Origin: Deltaproteobacteria bacterium
GTDB lineage: Bacteria; Myxococcota_A; Polyangia; Haliangiales; Haliangiaceae
Assembly: GCA_013813945.1 (NCBI GenBank)
Contig: JACCQV010000297.1
Coordinates: 1 to 6,893 of the forward strand
Length of the DNA stretch: 6,893 nt
Direction of reading: 5' to 3'
The notes under the pieces are model-generated. The model saw nothing but the letters and a program-made list of their open reading frames with translations, was not told where the DNA came from and searched no databases. The position numbers were made by a program, and so were the translations under genes. Position 1 is the stretch's first letter, and the number at the start of each line of letters is the position of its first letter. This document shows, in pieces, positions 1 to 6,893 of this stretch.

Positions 1-791
1 CGGTACGCACTGACCCAGCCGCGCGCCGACAGCGTCCCTTCCACCGACGATGCGAGGGCACGAGCGACCGCGGGATCCTTGCCCGCCAGCGACGTCGTCC
101 CCACGGGAGCGCCATCGCTGATCGCGACCGGCACACCGGCGCCGTCGACCACCGTCACCCGCGCGCCGGGCCCGAGCCGCGCAGCCGCGAGCAGATCGCG
201 CACGAACCCGAGATCGAGCGCAGCCACGAACACCCCGATCAGCTCACCCGTTCGACCGCGCGCCTGCACGACGAGGTGCACCACCGGTCGCCCCTCTGCG
301 TGCACCGCATCTCCGACATAGCCCCCGAAGCTGTGCGACCCGACATCGGCGCCAGCCGGAACCGGATCCCCGTAGCGCAGCTTGCCCTCCGGATCGAGGA
401 TCGACAGCGCATGAACGATCGGCACGTCGCGCCGCAGTCGCCTGAGCAACAGCTGCGTCTTCTGCACGTCATCCGGTGCATCGGCCCACGTCGCGGCCGC
501 GAGCTCGACCGTGCGCCGCGAATCCTGCAGCTTCCCGTCGAGTGCCGCGCCGAGCGCACGAATATGGGCGAGGGCGCCGCGAATCACCTCGCGCTGTACA
601 TCGTCGCGCGCGCGCACGATCGCGAGTCCGCCGACGATGAGGGTAGGGACGATCGCGGCGAGTGCGAGGACGATGAGGACGCGCCAGCGCAGGGAGCTCG
701 TGGTGCGTGCGGGCTCGGTCGTGGCGGGCTCGGTGTCTTCAGACTCGGTGCGCCCCGTGCTCGGGGGCCTCGTCTTCGCGGTGCCCTTCAC
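1..791 (-). CDS. Membrane-anchored sensor with extracytoplasmic Cache-like domain (partial, 3' end off the left edge)
   Basis: Reading the minus strand from a GTG at 791-789 gives 263 residues without a stop up to the window edge, so the C-terminus and output domain are missing. Residues 1-37 are a polar cytoplasmic tail with a TEPA repeat (20-23 and 25-28). Residues 38-59 are a single hydrophobic membrane helix (VLIVLALAAIVPTLIVGGL). From residue 60 the chain is a helix-rich stretch followed by a Cache/PDC-like fold. Typical Cache signatures are LSILDPEGKL (129-138), a G-x-D-V-G segment (147-151), ELIGVFVAALDL (183-194) and VTVVDGAGVPVA (212-223). Such domains bind small ligands in the periplasm for histidine kinases, chemoreceptors or cyclases, and which of these this is cannot be told. 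The GTG is chosen because GGGGAA lies 6 nt upstream and no ATG or GTG lies in frame between it and the upstream repeat. It follows a solute-binding protein gene on the same strand, which could supply its ligand signal (inference). Confidence 0.8.
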   Translation of the reverse strand, partial: MKGTAKTRPPSTGRTESEDTEPATTEPARTTSSLRWRVLIVLALAAIVPTLIVGGLAIVRARDDVQREVIRGALAHIRALGAALDGKLQDSRRTVELAAATWADAPDDVQKTQLLLRRLRRDVPIVHALSILDPEGKLRYGDPVPAGADVGSHSFGGYVGDAVHAEGRPVVHLVVQARGRTGELIGVFVAALDLGFVRDLLAAARLGPGARVTVVDGAGVPVAISDGAPVGTTSLAGKDPAVARALASSVEGTLSARGWVSAY

Positions 792-797
792 GTGTGC

Positions 798-803
798 TTC
801 CCC
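798..803 (-). promoter_or_regulatory. Ribosome binding site of the Cache sensor gene
   Basis: On the minus strand GGGGAA lies 6 nt before the GTG at 791-789. It is a good Shine-Dalgarno match in an otherwise repeat-derived stretch, and it decides the start of the partial sensor gene. Confidence 0.55.
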
Positions 804-845
804 GGCTGCGACTGGACTTGGTGGAGATCCGACCCAGGAAAGATG

Positions 846-879
846 AACCGCAGAGACGCAGAGGGCGCAGAGCAGAGAG
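846..879 (+). repeat. Inverted repeat A (CGCAGAG type), left copy
   Basis: It begins AACCGCAGAGACGCAGAG and is built from GCAGAG units spaced 8-9 nt apart. Its reverse complement recurs at 1049-1082 with 32 of 34 positions identical by direct comparison. From memory, short intergenic repeats of this look occur dispersed in many unrelated bacterial genomes; I cannot verify family membership here. It sits about 55 bp upstream of the sensor start. Confidence 0.85.
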
Positions 880-884
880 GGTTT

Positions 885-897
885 CGGGCTTCGCCCG
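885..897. repeat. Small perfect hairpin
   Basis: CGGGC-TTC-GCCCG forms a 5-bp GC-only stem with a 3-nt loop, directly after repeat A and merging into the first 15-bp tandem array. There is no T-run on either side, so I do not call it a terminator. Confidence 0.5.
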
Positions 898-955
898 TTT
901 GCGCGTGCGCTGCTCGCGCGTGTGCTGCTCGCGCGTGTGCCGCTCGAACGTGTGC
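896..955. repeat. 15-bp tandem repeat array, block 1 (about 4 units)
   Basis: Units TGCTCGCGCGTGTGC at 911-925 and 926-940 are identical. The unit at 941-955 (CGCTCGAACGTGTGC) and the partial unit at 896-910 are diverged. A related sequence in inverted orientation (AGCACACGCGCG) occurs near 1108-1120. The 15-bp length is the same as in the array at 1217-1306. Confidence 0.8.
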
Positions 956-980
956 CGCGGGCGTTTCGTGCGGGGAAGGT

Positions 981-1009
981 GAGCCGCCAAGGACGCCAAG
1001 AACGCCAAG
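981..1009 (+). repeat. Inverted repeat B (GCCAAG type), left copy
   Basis: It is made of GCCAAG units on a 9-bp period (GCCAAGGAC, GCCAAGAAC, GCCAAG) after a GAGCC lead. Its reverse complement is at 1152-1180 with 28 of 29 positions identical. It shares the design of repeat A (a short unit repeated three times behind CCGC) but has a different unit sequence. Confidence 0.85.
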
Positions 1010-1048
1010 CAGAAGTTCAAGTAGAAGGCGTGTCGCCGCGCGATCCAA

Positions 1049-1082
1049 CTCTCTGCTCTGCGGCCTCTGCGCCTCTGCGGTT
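1049..1082 (-). repeat. Inverted repeat A', right copy
   Basis: This is the reverse complement of the A copy at 846-879, matching at 32 of 34 positions; the plus strand reads CTCTCTGCTCTGCGGCC and ends in TCTGCGGTT. It lies between B and B', so the two inverted pairs are interleaved rather than nested. Confidence 0.85.
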
Positions 1083-1151
1083 AGTCCGTTCCGGCACACG
1101 GCCTGCGAGCACACGCGCGAACGCGCGAAGCGCGAAAAACGTCTTCCTCTA

Positions 1152-1180
1152 CTTGGCGTTCTTGGCGCCCTTGGCGGCTC
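1152..1180 (-). repeat. Inverted repeat B', right copy
   Basis: The plus strand reads CTTGGCGTTCTTGGCGCC and ends in TTGGCGGCTC. It is the reverse complement of 981-1009 with one mismatch in 29. Confidence 0.85.
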
Positions 1181-1216
1181 CGAGATCAGGGAGCACACGT
1201 GCGTACCGAGCGCGGA

Positions 1217-1306
1217 GTCCCCGTGCGCGAAGTCCGCTCGCGCGCTGTCCCCGTGCGTGCCGCCCCCTTGCGTGGTGTCCCCTTGCACCGAGCCCCTGCT
1301 CACGGG
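1217..1306. repeat. 15-bp degenerate tandem repeat array, block 2 (6 units)
   Basis: Six consecutive 15-mers begin at 1217, 1232, 1247, 1262, 1277 and 1292. Examples are GTCCCCGTGCGCGAA, GTCCCCGTGCGTGCC, GCCCCCTTGCGTGGT and GTCCCCTTGCACCGA. The last unit overlaps the stop codon and the last codon of the solute-binding protein gene (stop at 1302-1300), so the array touches the end of that gene. In one minus-strand frame each unit encodes a pentapeptide of the kind S/T-x-x-G-D. Confidence 0.75.
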
Positions 1307-2430
1307 GGCCCCCGAACCAGCCGGCCCCAGCCACGACGCACACCCTCGATCGCCTCCTCTGCCGTCGCATCACCTGCCACCACCGCTGCCAGCGCAGGAT
1401 TCAGATCATCGAACAGCAGCGGCGTCACCGCGACGCGCGGCAACATCTCGGCACCACGCAGCGCTTCGTACGCTGCGCGCGCGAGCGGCGGAGCCGAGGC
1501 GAGCGCCGAGATCCGGGTCGGGACCGTCGAGAACGCCTGCGCGAGCTTGATCGCGACCGGCAGGCTCGCGAGCTCGCCCGCGAGGCGCCAGCCCTGGTCG
1601 GGGTTCTTCGCGCATGCGGGCACCACGAGCAGCTGGCCACCGCGCGGAGCGCGCGCGATCGCGGAGACCGCGACGCGATCCGCATCGCGGAGTGCACCGA
1701 GCTGCCAGGGCCCCGTGATCCAGTAGGCGACCTCGTGCGCGTTCCAGCGGCGCAGCTCGTCGGGGGCCTCGCTGCCTGACGGGGGCGGGGGCGCAGCGAC
1801 GTCGCCGAAAACCGCCGCGAAGCTCGCGAGGGCGCGGGCGGCGCCGGGTCCATCGATCCCGCCGGCGGCCAGATCGGCGCCCTCGGAGCGCAACCACGGC
1901 ACGAGCCAGTAGCCGTCGACGCGGATGCCGAGCGGGTAGCGGCGACCTTCACTGCGCGCGGCGCGCGAGGCTGCGATGAGATCGGCGATGCTCGCCGTTG
2001 CGGGCGCGGGGCTCGCGGAGTCGCGGATGACGATCAGGCCGTCGACCGCTTGCGGTACGCCCCACGCAGGACCGGGTTCGAGCTGACCGAGGGCGGCGGC
2101 CTCGGGGGTCCAGTCGAGTGCGGCGAGCTCCGGCGGGACCGGAAGGAGCTGCGCACGCAGACCCGGCAACCAGGTTGCGTCGATCCGGATCAGATCGGGA
2201 CACCCCGTCTTGGCGTGGAGAATCTCGCTGATCACCTGCTGGCCGCGTGCGAACGGAACGAGCGAGGAGTCGACGGCGAGACCGCGCTCGGCGATCGTCG
2301 CATTGAACAGCTCGGTCTCGTCGGGGTTGAACGTGTGGAGGAAGCGGATCGTCGCGGGAGGCGCGCCGTCCTCGCCGCAGCCGAACAGGGTCGCCGCGCA
2401 GCACGCGATCGCGATCAGCCGGGACGACAC
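1300..2430 (-). CDS. ABC-type extracellular solute-binding lipoprotein (family 1-like)
   Basis: This is a 376-residue predicted lipoprotein. A short N-terminal hydrophobic stretch ends in lipobox L15-F16-G17-C18, so the mature protein would be lipid-anchored at Cys18. The body resembles family 1 (maltose/sugar-type) substrate-binding proteins: a first strand TIRFLHTF (27-34), PDLIRIDATWLPGL (78-91), WGVPQAVDGLIVIRD (123-137) and WITGPWQLG (237-245). These correspond to the usual 'pDv..id..W', 'GvPqa.dgl' and 'GpW' segments. A proline run (214-217) is probably a loop. The ligand cannot be predicted. The start is GTG at 2430-2428, since an in-frame TAG lies four codons upstream; the Shine-Dalgarno match is weak. 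No permease or ATPase gene is visible. The next gene on the strand is a Cache sensor, so a sensory rather than a transport role is possible. The stop lies inside a 15-bp tandem array. Confidence 0.82.
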   Translation of the reverse strand: MSSRLIAIACCAATLFGCGEDGAPPATIRFLHTFNPDETELFNATIAERGLAVDSSLVPFARGQQVISEILHAKTGCPDLIRIDATWLPGLRAQLLPVPPELAALDWTPEAAALGQLEPGPAWGVPQAVDGLIVIRDSASPAPATASIADLIAASRAARSEGRRYPLGIRVDGYWLVPWLRSEGADLAAGGIDGPGAARALASFAAVFGDVAAPPPPSGSEAPDELRRWNAHEVAYWITGPWQLGALRDADRVAVSAIARAPRGGQLLVVPACAKNPDQGWRLAGELASLPVAIKLAQAFSTVPTRISALASAPPLARAAYEALRGAEMLPRVAVTPLLFDDLNPALAAVVAGDATAEEAIEGVRRGWGRLVRGPP

Positions 2431-2460
2431 CGCGCGAGTCTATCTCGCCCCCGTGTTATC

Positions 2461-2464
2461 AAGG
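2461..2464 (+). promoter_or_regulatory. Putative ribosome binding site of yicC
   Basis: AAGG lies 4 nt before the GTG at 2469. A second purine run, GAGGAG (2471-2476), is only 1 nt from the ATG at 2478, too close to serve it. Together with the family N-terminus this favours the GTG start. The whole divergent gap to the solute-binding protein gene is only 38 bp. Confidence 0.35.
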
Positions 2465-2468
2465 CGAC

Positions 2469-3335
2469 GTGAGGAGCATGACCGGCTTTGGACGCGGCGT
2501 CGCCGAGCAGGGCGGGCTGCGCGCGACGGTCGACATCCGGGCCGTCAATCATCGGTTCCTCGATCTCAAGCTGCGCGGTGCCCCGGTGTCGCCGGCGACC
2601 GAAGAGGCCATCTCGGCGCGGGTGAGGACGTCGATCGAGCGTGGCTCGATCGTCGTGGCGATCCACATCGGTCGCGAGGGTGCACCGGCGGGCGTGATCA
2701 TCGACGCGCAGGCCGCCGACAGTGCGCACCGGATGCTCGCGGCGCTTGCGAACCGGCTCGGTATGCCGGGGCCGGATCTGGCGCTCGTCCTCGCGCAGCC
2801 AGGCGTCGTGATCTCCGCGGAGCGCACCGATGACGAACCTCCGGTGCTGCCGGCGCTCGAGGCGGCGCTCACCCAGCTCCACACCATGCGCGCGTCGGAA
2901 GGCGAGGCGCTCGCCGTCGAGCTGCGGATGCGGTTCGACGAGCTGACGGCGCTACGAACGCAGATCGCGACGATCGCATCGACCTTGCCCCAGCAGCTCA
3001 CCCGGCGGCTGCAGGAGCGGATCAAGAAGCTGTTCGAGCCAGCCGAGATCGGTGCGGTCGACCCGACCCGCCTCGCCCAGGAGGTCGCGCTGCTCGCCGA
3101 CCGGTCGGACGTCACCGAGGAGCTGGTCCGGCTGGCGAGCCACCTCGACCAGGCCCGGCTGCTCGTCGCCGGCGCCACTCCTGCGGGCCGTCGCCTCGAC
3201 TTTCTGGTCCAGGAGATCGGCCGCGAGCTCAACACGATCGGTAGCAAGTCCACCGTCACCGAGATCAGCGCCGCCATCGTCGAGGGCAAGGCCGTCCTCG
3301 AGAAGGTGCGCGAGCAGGTCCAGAACGTCGAATGA
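2469..3335 (+). CDS. yicC: YicC/YloC family endoribonuclease
   Basis: The 288-residue product matches the usual family length of about 290. The N-terminus MRSMTGFGRG and the NHRFLDLKL segment (27-35) are hallmarks of the YicC N-terminal domain. The C-terminal DUF1732-type end is clear: EIGRELNTIGSKS (249-261) and VEGKAVLEKVREQVQNVE (271-288). E. coli YicC has been described as an endoribonuclease acting on RNA, including small-RNA turnover; that role is transferred by homology. The start is GTG at 2469, which gives the canonical MxSMTGFGR opening; ATG 2478 would remove three residues. It is divergent from the solute-binding protein gene. gmk begins 12 bp after its stop, which suggests cotranscription, and yicC next to gmk is a common arrangement in bacteria. 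Confidence 0.95.
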   Translation: MRSMTGFGRGVAEQGGLRATVDIRAVNHRFLDLKLRGAPVSPATEEAISARVRTSIERGSIVVAIHIGREGAPAGVIIDAQAADSAHRMLAALANRLGMPGPDLALVLAQPGVVISAERTDDEPPVLPALEAALTQLHTMRASEGEALAVELRMRFDELTALRTQIATIASTLPQQLTRRLQERIKKLFEPAEIGAVDPTRLAQEVALLADRSDVTEELVRLASHLDQARLLVAGATPAGRRLDFLVQEIGRELNTIGSKSTVTEISAAIVEGKAVLEKVREQVQNVE

Positions 3336-3347
3336 GTCAGTGCTCGG

Positions 3348-4040
3348 ATGTATGATTCGCCCGTGACCGATCGAGGTGTCCTGGTCATCGTCTCGTCGCC
3401 TTCCGGCGCGGGCAAGACCACGTTGACGCGTCGGCTCTTGACGGAGCACCCCGGCCTCGAGTTCTCGGTGTCCCACACGACGCGGCCTCCGCGTGCGGGC
3501 GAGATCGACGGCAGGGACTACCACTTCGTGTCGCCCCAGGCGTTCGAGGACATGGTCCGCGCCCACCAGTTCGCCGAGCATGCGTTCGTCCATGGCAACC
3601 GCTACGGCACCGCCGAGGCGCCCGTCGAGACCGCGCTCGCTGCCGGCAAGGACATGATCTTCGATGTCGACTGGCAGGGCGGGGCGGCACTGTCGAAGCG
3701 CTGGCCCCAGGATTCGTTGAAGATCTTCATCCTTCCGCCTGACCTCGAGACCCTGGCGTCCCGGCTCAAGCAGCGCGCGACGGATGCTCCCGAGATCATC
3801 CAGCGTCGCCTGCAGAAGGCGATCGAGGAGCTGGAGCACTACGACGAGTACCAGCACCTGATCGTCAACGACGAGCTCGAACGCGCTTACGCGACCTTGC
3901 GTGGGATCTACCTGACCCGCCGGTACGGGGTGGTCGATCGACCTGACGTTCCCTACTCCCTGAGCGAGGCCGCTGGTGTCGTGGCGGCGAACACCGCGGC
4001 AGAGGCGCACGCGCGCCGACTGGTCGGACGAGCGCCCTGA
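3348..4040 (+). CDS. gmk: Guanylate kinase
   Basis: Guanylate kinase phosphorylates GMP to GDP with ATP in the cytoplasm, feeding GTP and hence (p)ppGpp synthesis. The P-loop SPSGAGKTT is at 17-25. The GMP-binding region SHTTRPPRAGEIDGRDYHF (42-60) has the expected Ser42, Arg46, Arg49 and Tyr58. Glu77 and Tyr86 lie in FAEHAFVHGNRYGT, followed by IFDVDWQGG (104-112). The lid has RLKQRATDAPEIIQRRL, where the family usually has R-G-T-D. The 230 residues slightly exceed the typical ~205, mostly from an alanine-rich C-terminal tail. ATG 3348 is used, but GTG 3363 gives an N-terminus closer to typical Gmk; neither has a good Shine-Dalgarno. It lies 12 bp after yicC and two genes before rel. Confidence 0.95.
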   Translation: MYDSPVTDRGVLVIVSSPSGAGKTTLTRRLLTEHPGLEFSVSHTTRPPRAGEIDGRDYHFVSPQAFEDMVRAHQFAEHAFVHGNRYGTAEAPVETALAAGKDMIFDVDWQGGAALSKRWPQDSLKIFILPPDLETLASRLKQRATDAPEIIQRRLQKAIEELEHYDEYQHLIVNDELERAYATLRGIYLTRRYGVVDRPDVPYSLSEAAGVVAANTAAEAHARRLVGRAP

Positions 4041-4061
4041 CTCGCCACGACGGTACCGAGA

Positions 4062-4086
4062 CGCTGCGACAGCGCAAAGGGTCGCA
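4062..4086 (+). other. Overlapping short hairpins after gmk
   Basis: CGCTG-CGA-CAGCG (4062-4074) is a 5-bp stem. It competes with TGCGAC/GTCGCA (4065-4070 with 4081-4086), a 6-bp stem with a 10-nt loop. Neither is followed by a T-run, so this is at most a weak attenuator or Rho-related structure between gmk and the lipoprotein gene. Confidence 0.25.
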
Positions 4087-4087
4087 A

Positions 4088-4116
4088 TTGACGACGCTGG
4101 TGGGTTGGGCCAACCT
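4088..4116 (+). promoter_or_regulatory. Possible sigma-70-type promoter for the lipoprotein gene
   Basis: TTGACG (4088-4093) is a near-consensus -35. At 17-bp spacing the -10 position reads CAACCT (4111-4116), which is weak. Transcription would start very near the ATG at 4123, giving almost no leader, and there is no clear Shine-Dalgarno sequence. It would allow the lipoprotein and rel to be expressed separately from yicC-gmk. Confidence 0.25.
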
Positions 4117-4122
4117 GAACCT

Positions 4123-4776
4123 ATGAGGACTTTTGGTGTGATGGTCCTGGGGGTTCTTGCAGCGGCGGGGTGTTCGCGCACGTTCAAGGGAGAAACCATC
4201 CAGCCCAACCCGCTGGGGGATCCCAACGAGACGCTGCGCAGCTCCGAGAAGATCACGATCGTCCGCGGGGACATGGAGCTCGAAGCTCCTGACCCGGCCG
4301 CCGCGACTCGTCGCGCCAGCGTCCTGCGCAATCACAAGTACCCGCTGTTCAACCAGGCGAGCTTCACGATCGTCTCGCGCGACCGGCTCCGCTTCCACGT
4401 CCAGATCGATCACAAGTGGCAGGAGTGGGCCGATCTCAACTCCTGGACGGTCTCGCTCGAGGATGACCGCGGCCGTAGGTGGGTGCCCGAGGCGATCGAG
4501 CACGCCCGCACGAAGATGATGACCACGATGTGGGATCGCGAGATCCAGACCGCGCAGCGCAACAAGTTCGGCGACATCGTCGCGCTCAATGACGACGGCT
4601 GGAAGCGCCGCCAGAGCCTGGGCTCGCTGTCGGTATTCCGCGGCAAGGCCGACTTCGTGTTCTACCAGCGCGACCTGTTCCACGCCGACGTCCGCAAGCT
4701 GCGCCTGGTCGTCCGCCGGCCCGGTGAGGCCTTCGAGTTCGTCTGGCGGTTCCAGGATCACGTCGCCTCGGAGTGA
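4123..4776 (+). CDS. Putative lipoprotein of unknown function
   Basis: I do not recognise this 217-residue product. Its N-terminus MRTFGVMVLGVLAAAGC is a lipoprotein signal peptide with cleavage before Cys17, so the mature protein should be membrane-anchored outside the cytoplasm. The rest is soluble, rich in charged and aromatic residues, with alternating strands such as ASFTIVSRDRLRFHVQI, SWTVSLEDD, KADFVFYQR and LRLVVRRPGEAFEFVWRF, suggesting a beta-sandwich-like domain (inference). A tryptophan-rich HKWQEWADLNSW segment lies mid-protein. The ATG at 4123 is chosen over the frame's upstream opening at 3976, which would overlap gmk and bury the signal peptide. It lies 82 bp after gmk and 48 bp before rel, in the position usually held by rpoZ. 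Confidence 0.8.
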   Translation: MRTFGVMVLGVLAAAGCSRTFKGETIQPNPLGDPNETLRSSEKITIVRGDMELEAPDPAAATRRASVLRNHKYPLFNQASFTIVSRDRLRFHVQIDHKWQEWADLNSWTVSLEDDRGRRWVPEAIEHARTKMMTTMWDREIQTAQRNKFGDIVALNDDGWKRRQSLGSLSVFRGKADFVFYQRDLFHADVRKLRLVVRRPGEAFEFVWRFQDHVASE

Positions 4777-4824
4777 CGATCGTTCGCTGCGTGGTAGCCT
4801 GTTGATTGCGGCCCGCGCGCGACG

Positions 4825-6893
<2,069 letters not shown>

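Larger units (their letters stand above)
792..1299. other. Repeat-rich intercistronic region between the solute-binding protein and sensor genes
   Basis: About 510 bp lie between two minus-strand genes. They contain inverted pair A/A' (846-879 and 1049-1082), inverted pair B/B' (981-1009 and 1152-1180), two 15-bp tandem arrays (896-955 and 1217-1306) and a hairpin (885-897). Several frames on both strands stay open through it, as expected for GC-rich repetitive DNA, so openness is not evidence for a gene here. I see no transposase, tRNA or convincing Rho-independent terminator. If the flanking genes are cotranscribed, these repeats would lie in their mRNA, as REP elements do between malE and malF in enteric bacteria. 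That analogy is inference. Confidence 0.75.

Noticed and set aside
792..1299. Insertion sequence or MITE with terminal inverted repeats
   Set aside because: The inverted pairs are interleaved, not terminal. No target-site duplication flanking them was found by eye, and there is no transposase fragment.
846..1306. CRISPR array
   Set aside because: The repeats are inverted or directly contiguous. There are no regularly spaced identical repeats with unique spacers, and no cas genes.
276..1550. 424-codon plus-strand frame spanning the sensor start, the repeats and the end of the solute-binding protein gene
   Set aside because: It overlaps two better-supported minus-strand genes, and its translation is Arg/Ala/Pro/Cys-rich with repeat-derived CAARA units.
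922..1779. 285-codon plus-strand frame through the repeats into the solute-binding protein gene
   Set aside because: It is the complement of a recognisable coding region and has Arg/Ala/Ser-rich composition.
3976..4122. Upstream extension of the lipoprotein reading frame to 3976
   Set aside because: It would overlap the end of gmk and place a clear lipoprotein signal peptide in mid-protein. The ATG at 4123 fits the signal peptide exactly.
2952..4331. 459-codon minus-strand frame opposite yicC and gmk
   Set aside because: It is a shadow of two genes with strong family motifs and has no domain of its own.

Overview
The window looks like a chromosomal segment of a GC-rich Gram-negative bacterium. 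I favour a deltaproteobacterial or myxobacterial-type organism (Myxococcota or relatives). The base composition is very GC-rich, several genes start with GTG, there are two lipoproteins with cysteine lipoboxes, and yicC, gmk and spoT/rel lie in the proteobacterial order. This placement is inference; the sequence carries no rRNA or other direct taxonomic marker.

The left third (1-2430) reads on the minus strand. A periplasmic solute-binding lipoprotein (2430 to 1300) is followed by about 510 bp of repeat-rich DNA. After that comes the start of a membrane-anchored Cache-type sensor (791 to the left edge), whose output domain lies outside the window. No permease or ATPase of a transporter is visible. 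The gap holds two pairs of near-identical inverted repeats in the interleaved order A-B-A'-B', two blocks of 15-bp tandem repeats, and a small hairpin. This is the most unusual part of the window.

The right two thirds (2469-6893) is a plus-strand housekeeping cluster. It contains yicC (endoribonuclease family), gmk (guanylate kinase), an unrecognised lipoprotein gene, and a long bifunctional-type RelA/SpoT (p)ppGpp synthetase/hydrolase that runs off the right edge within its ACT domain. yicC and gmk are 12 bp apart and probably cotranscribed. The lipoprotein follows after 82 bp and rel after a further 48 bp. Guanylate kinase makes GDP, the precursor of GTP and so of (p)ppGpp, which links gmk functionally to rel. 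The usual rpoZ (RNA polymerase omega) between gmk and spoT is absent, and the lipoprotein occupies its place.

The two halves are divergent and separated by only 38 bp (2431-2468). I do not see a convincing new defence or mobile system. The best leads are the intercistronic repeat cassette, the orphan lipoprotein inside the gmk-rel cluster, and the solute-binding protein/Cache sensor pairing.
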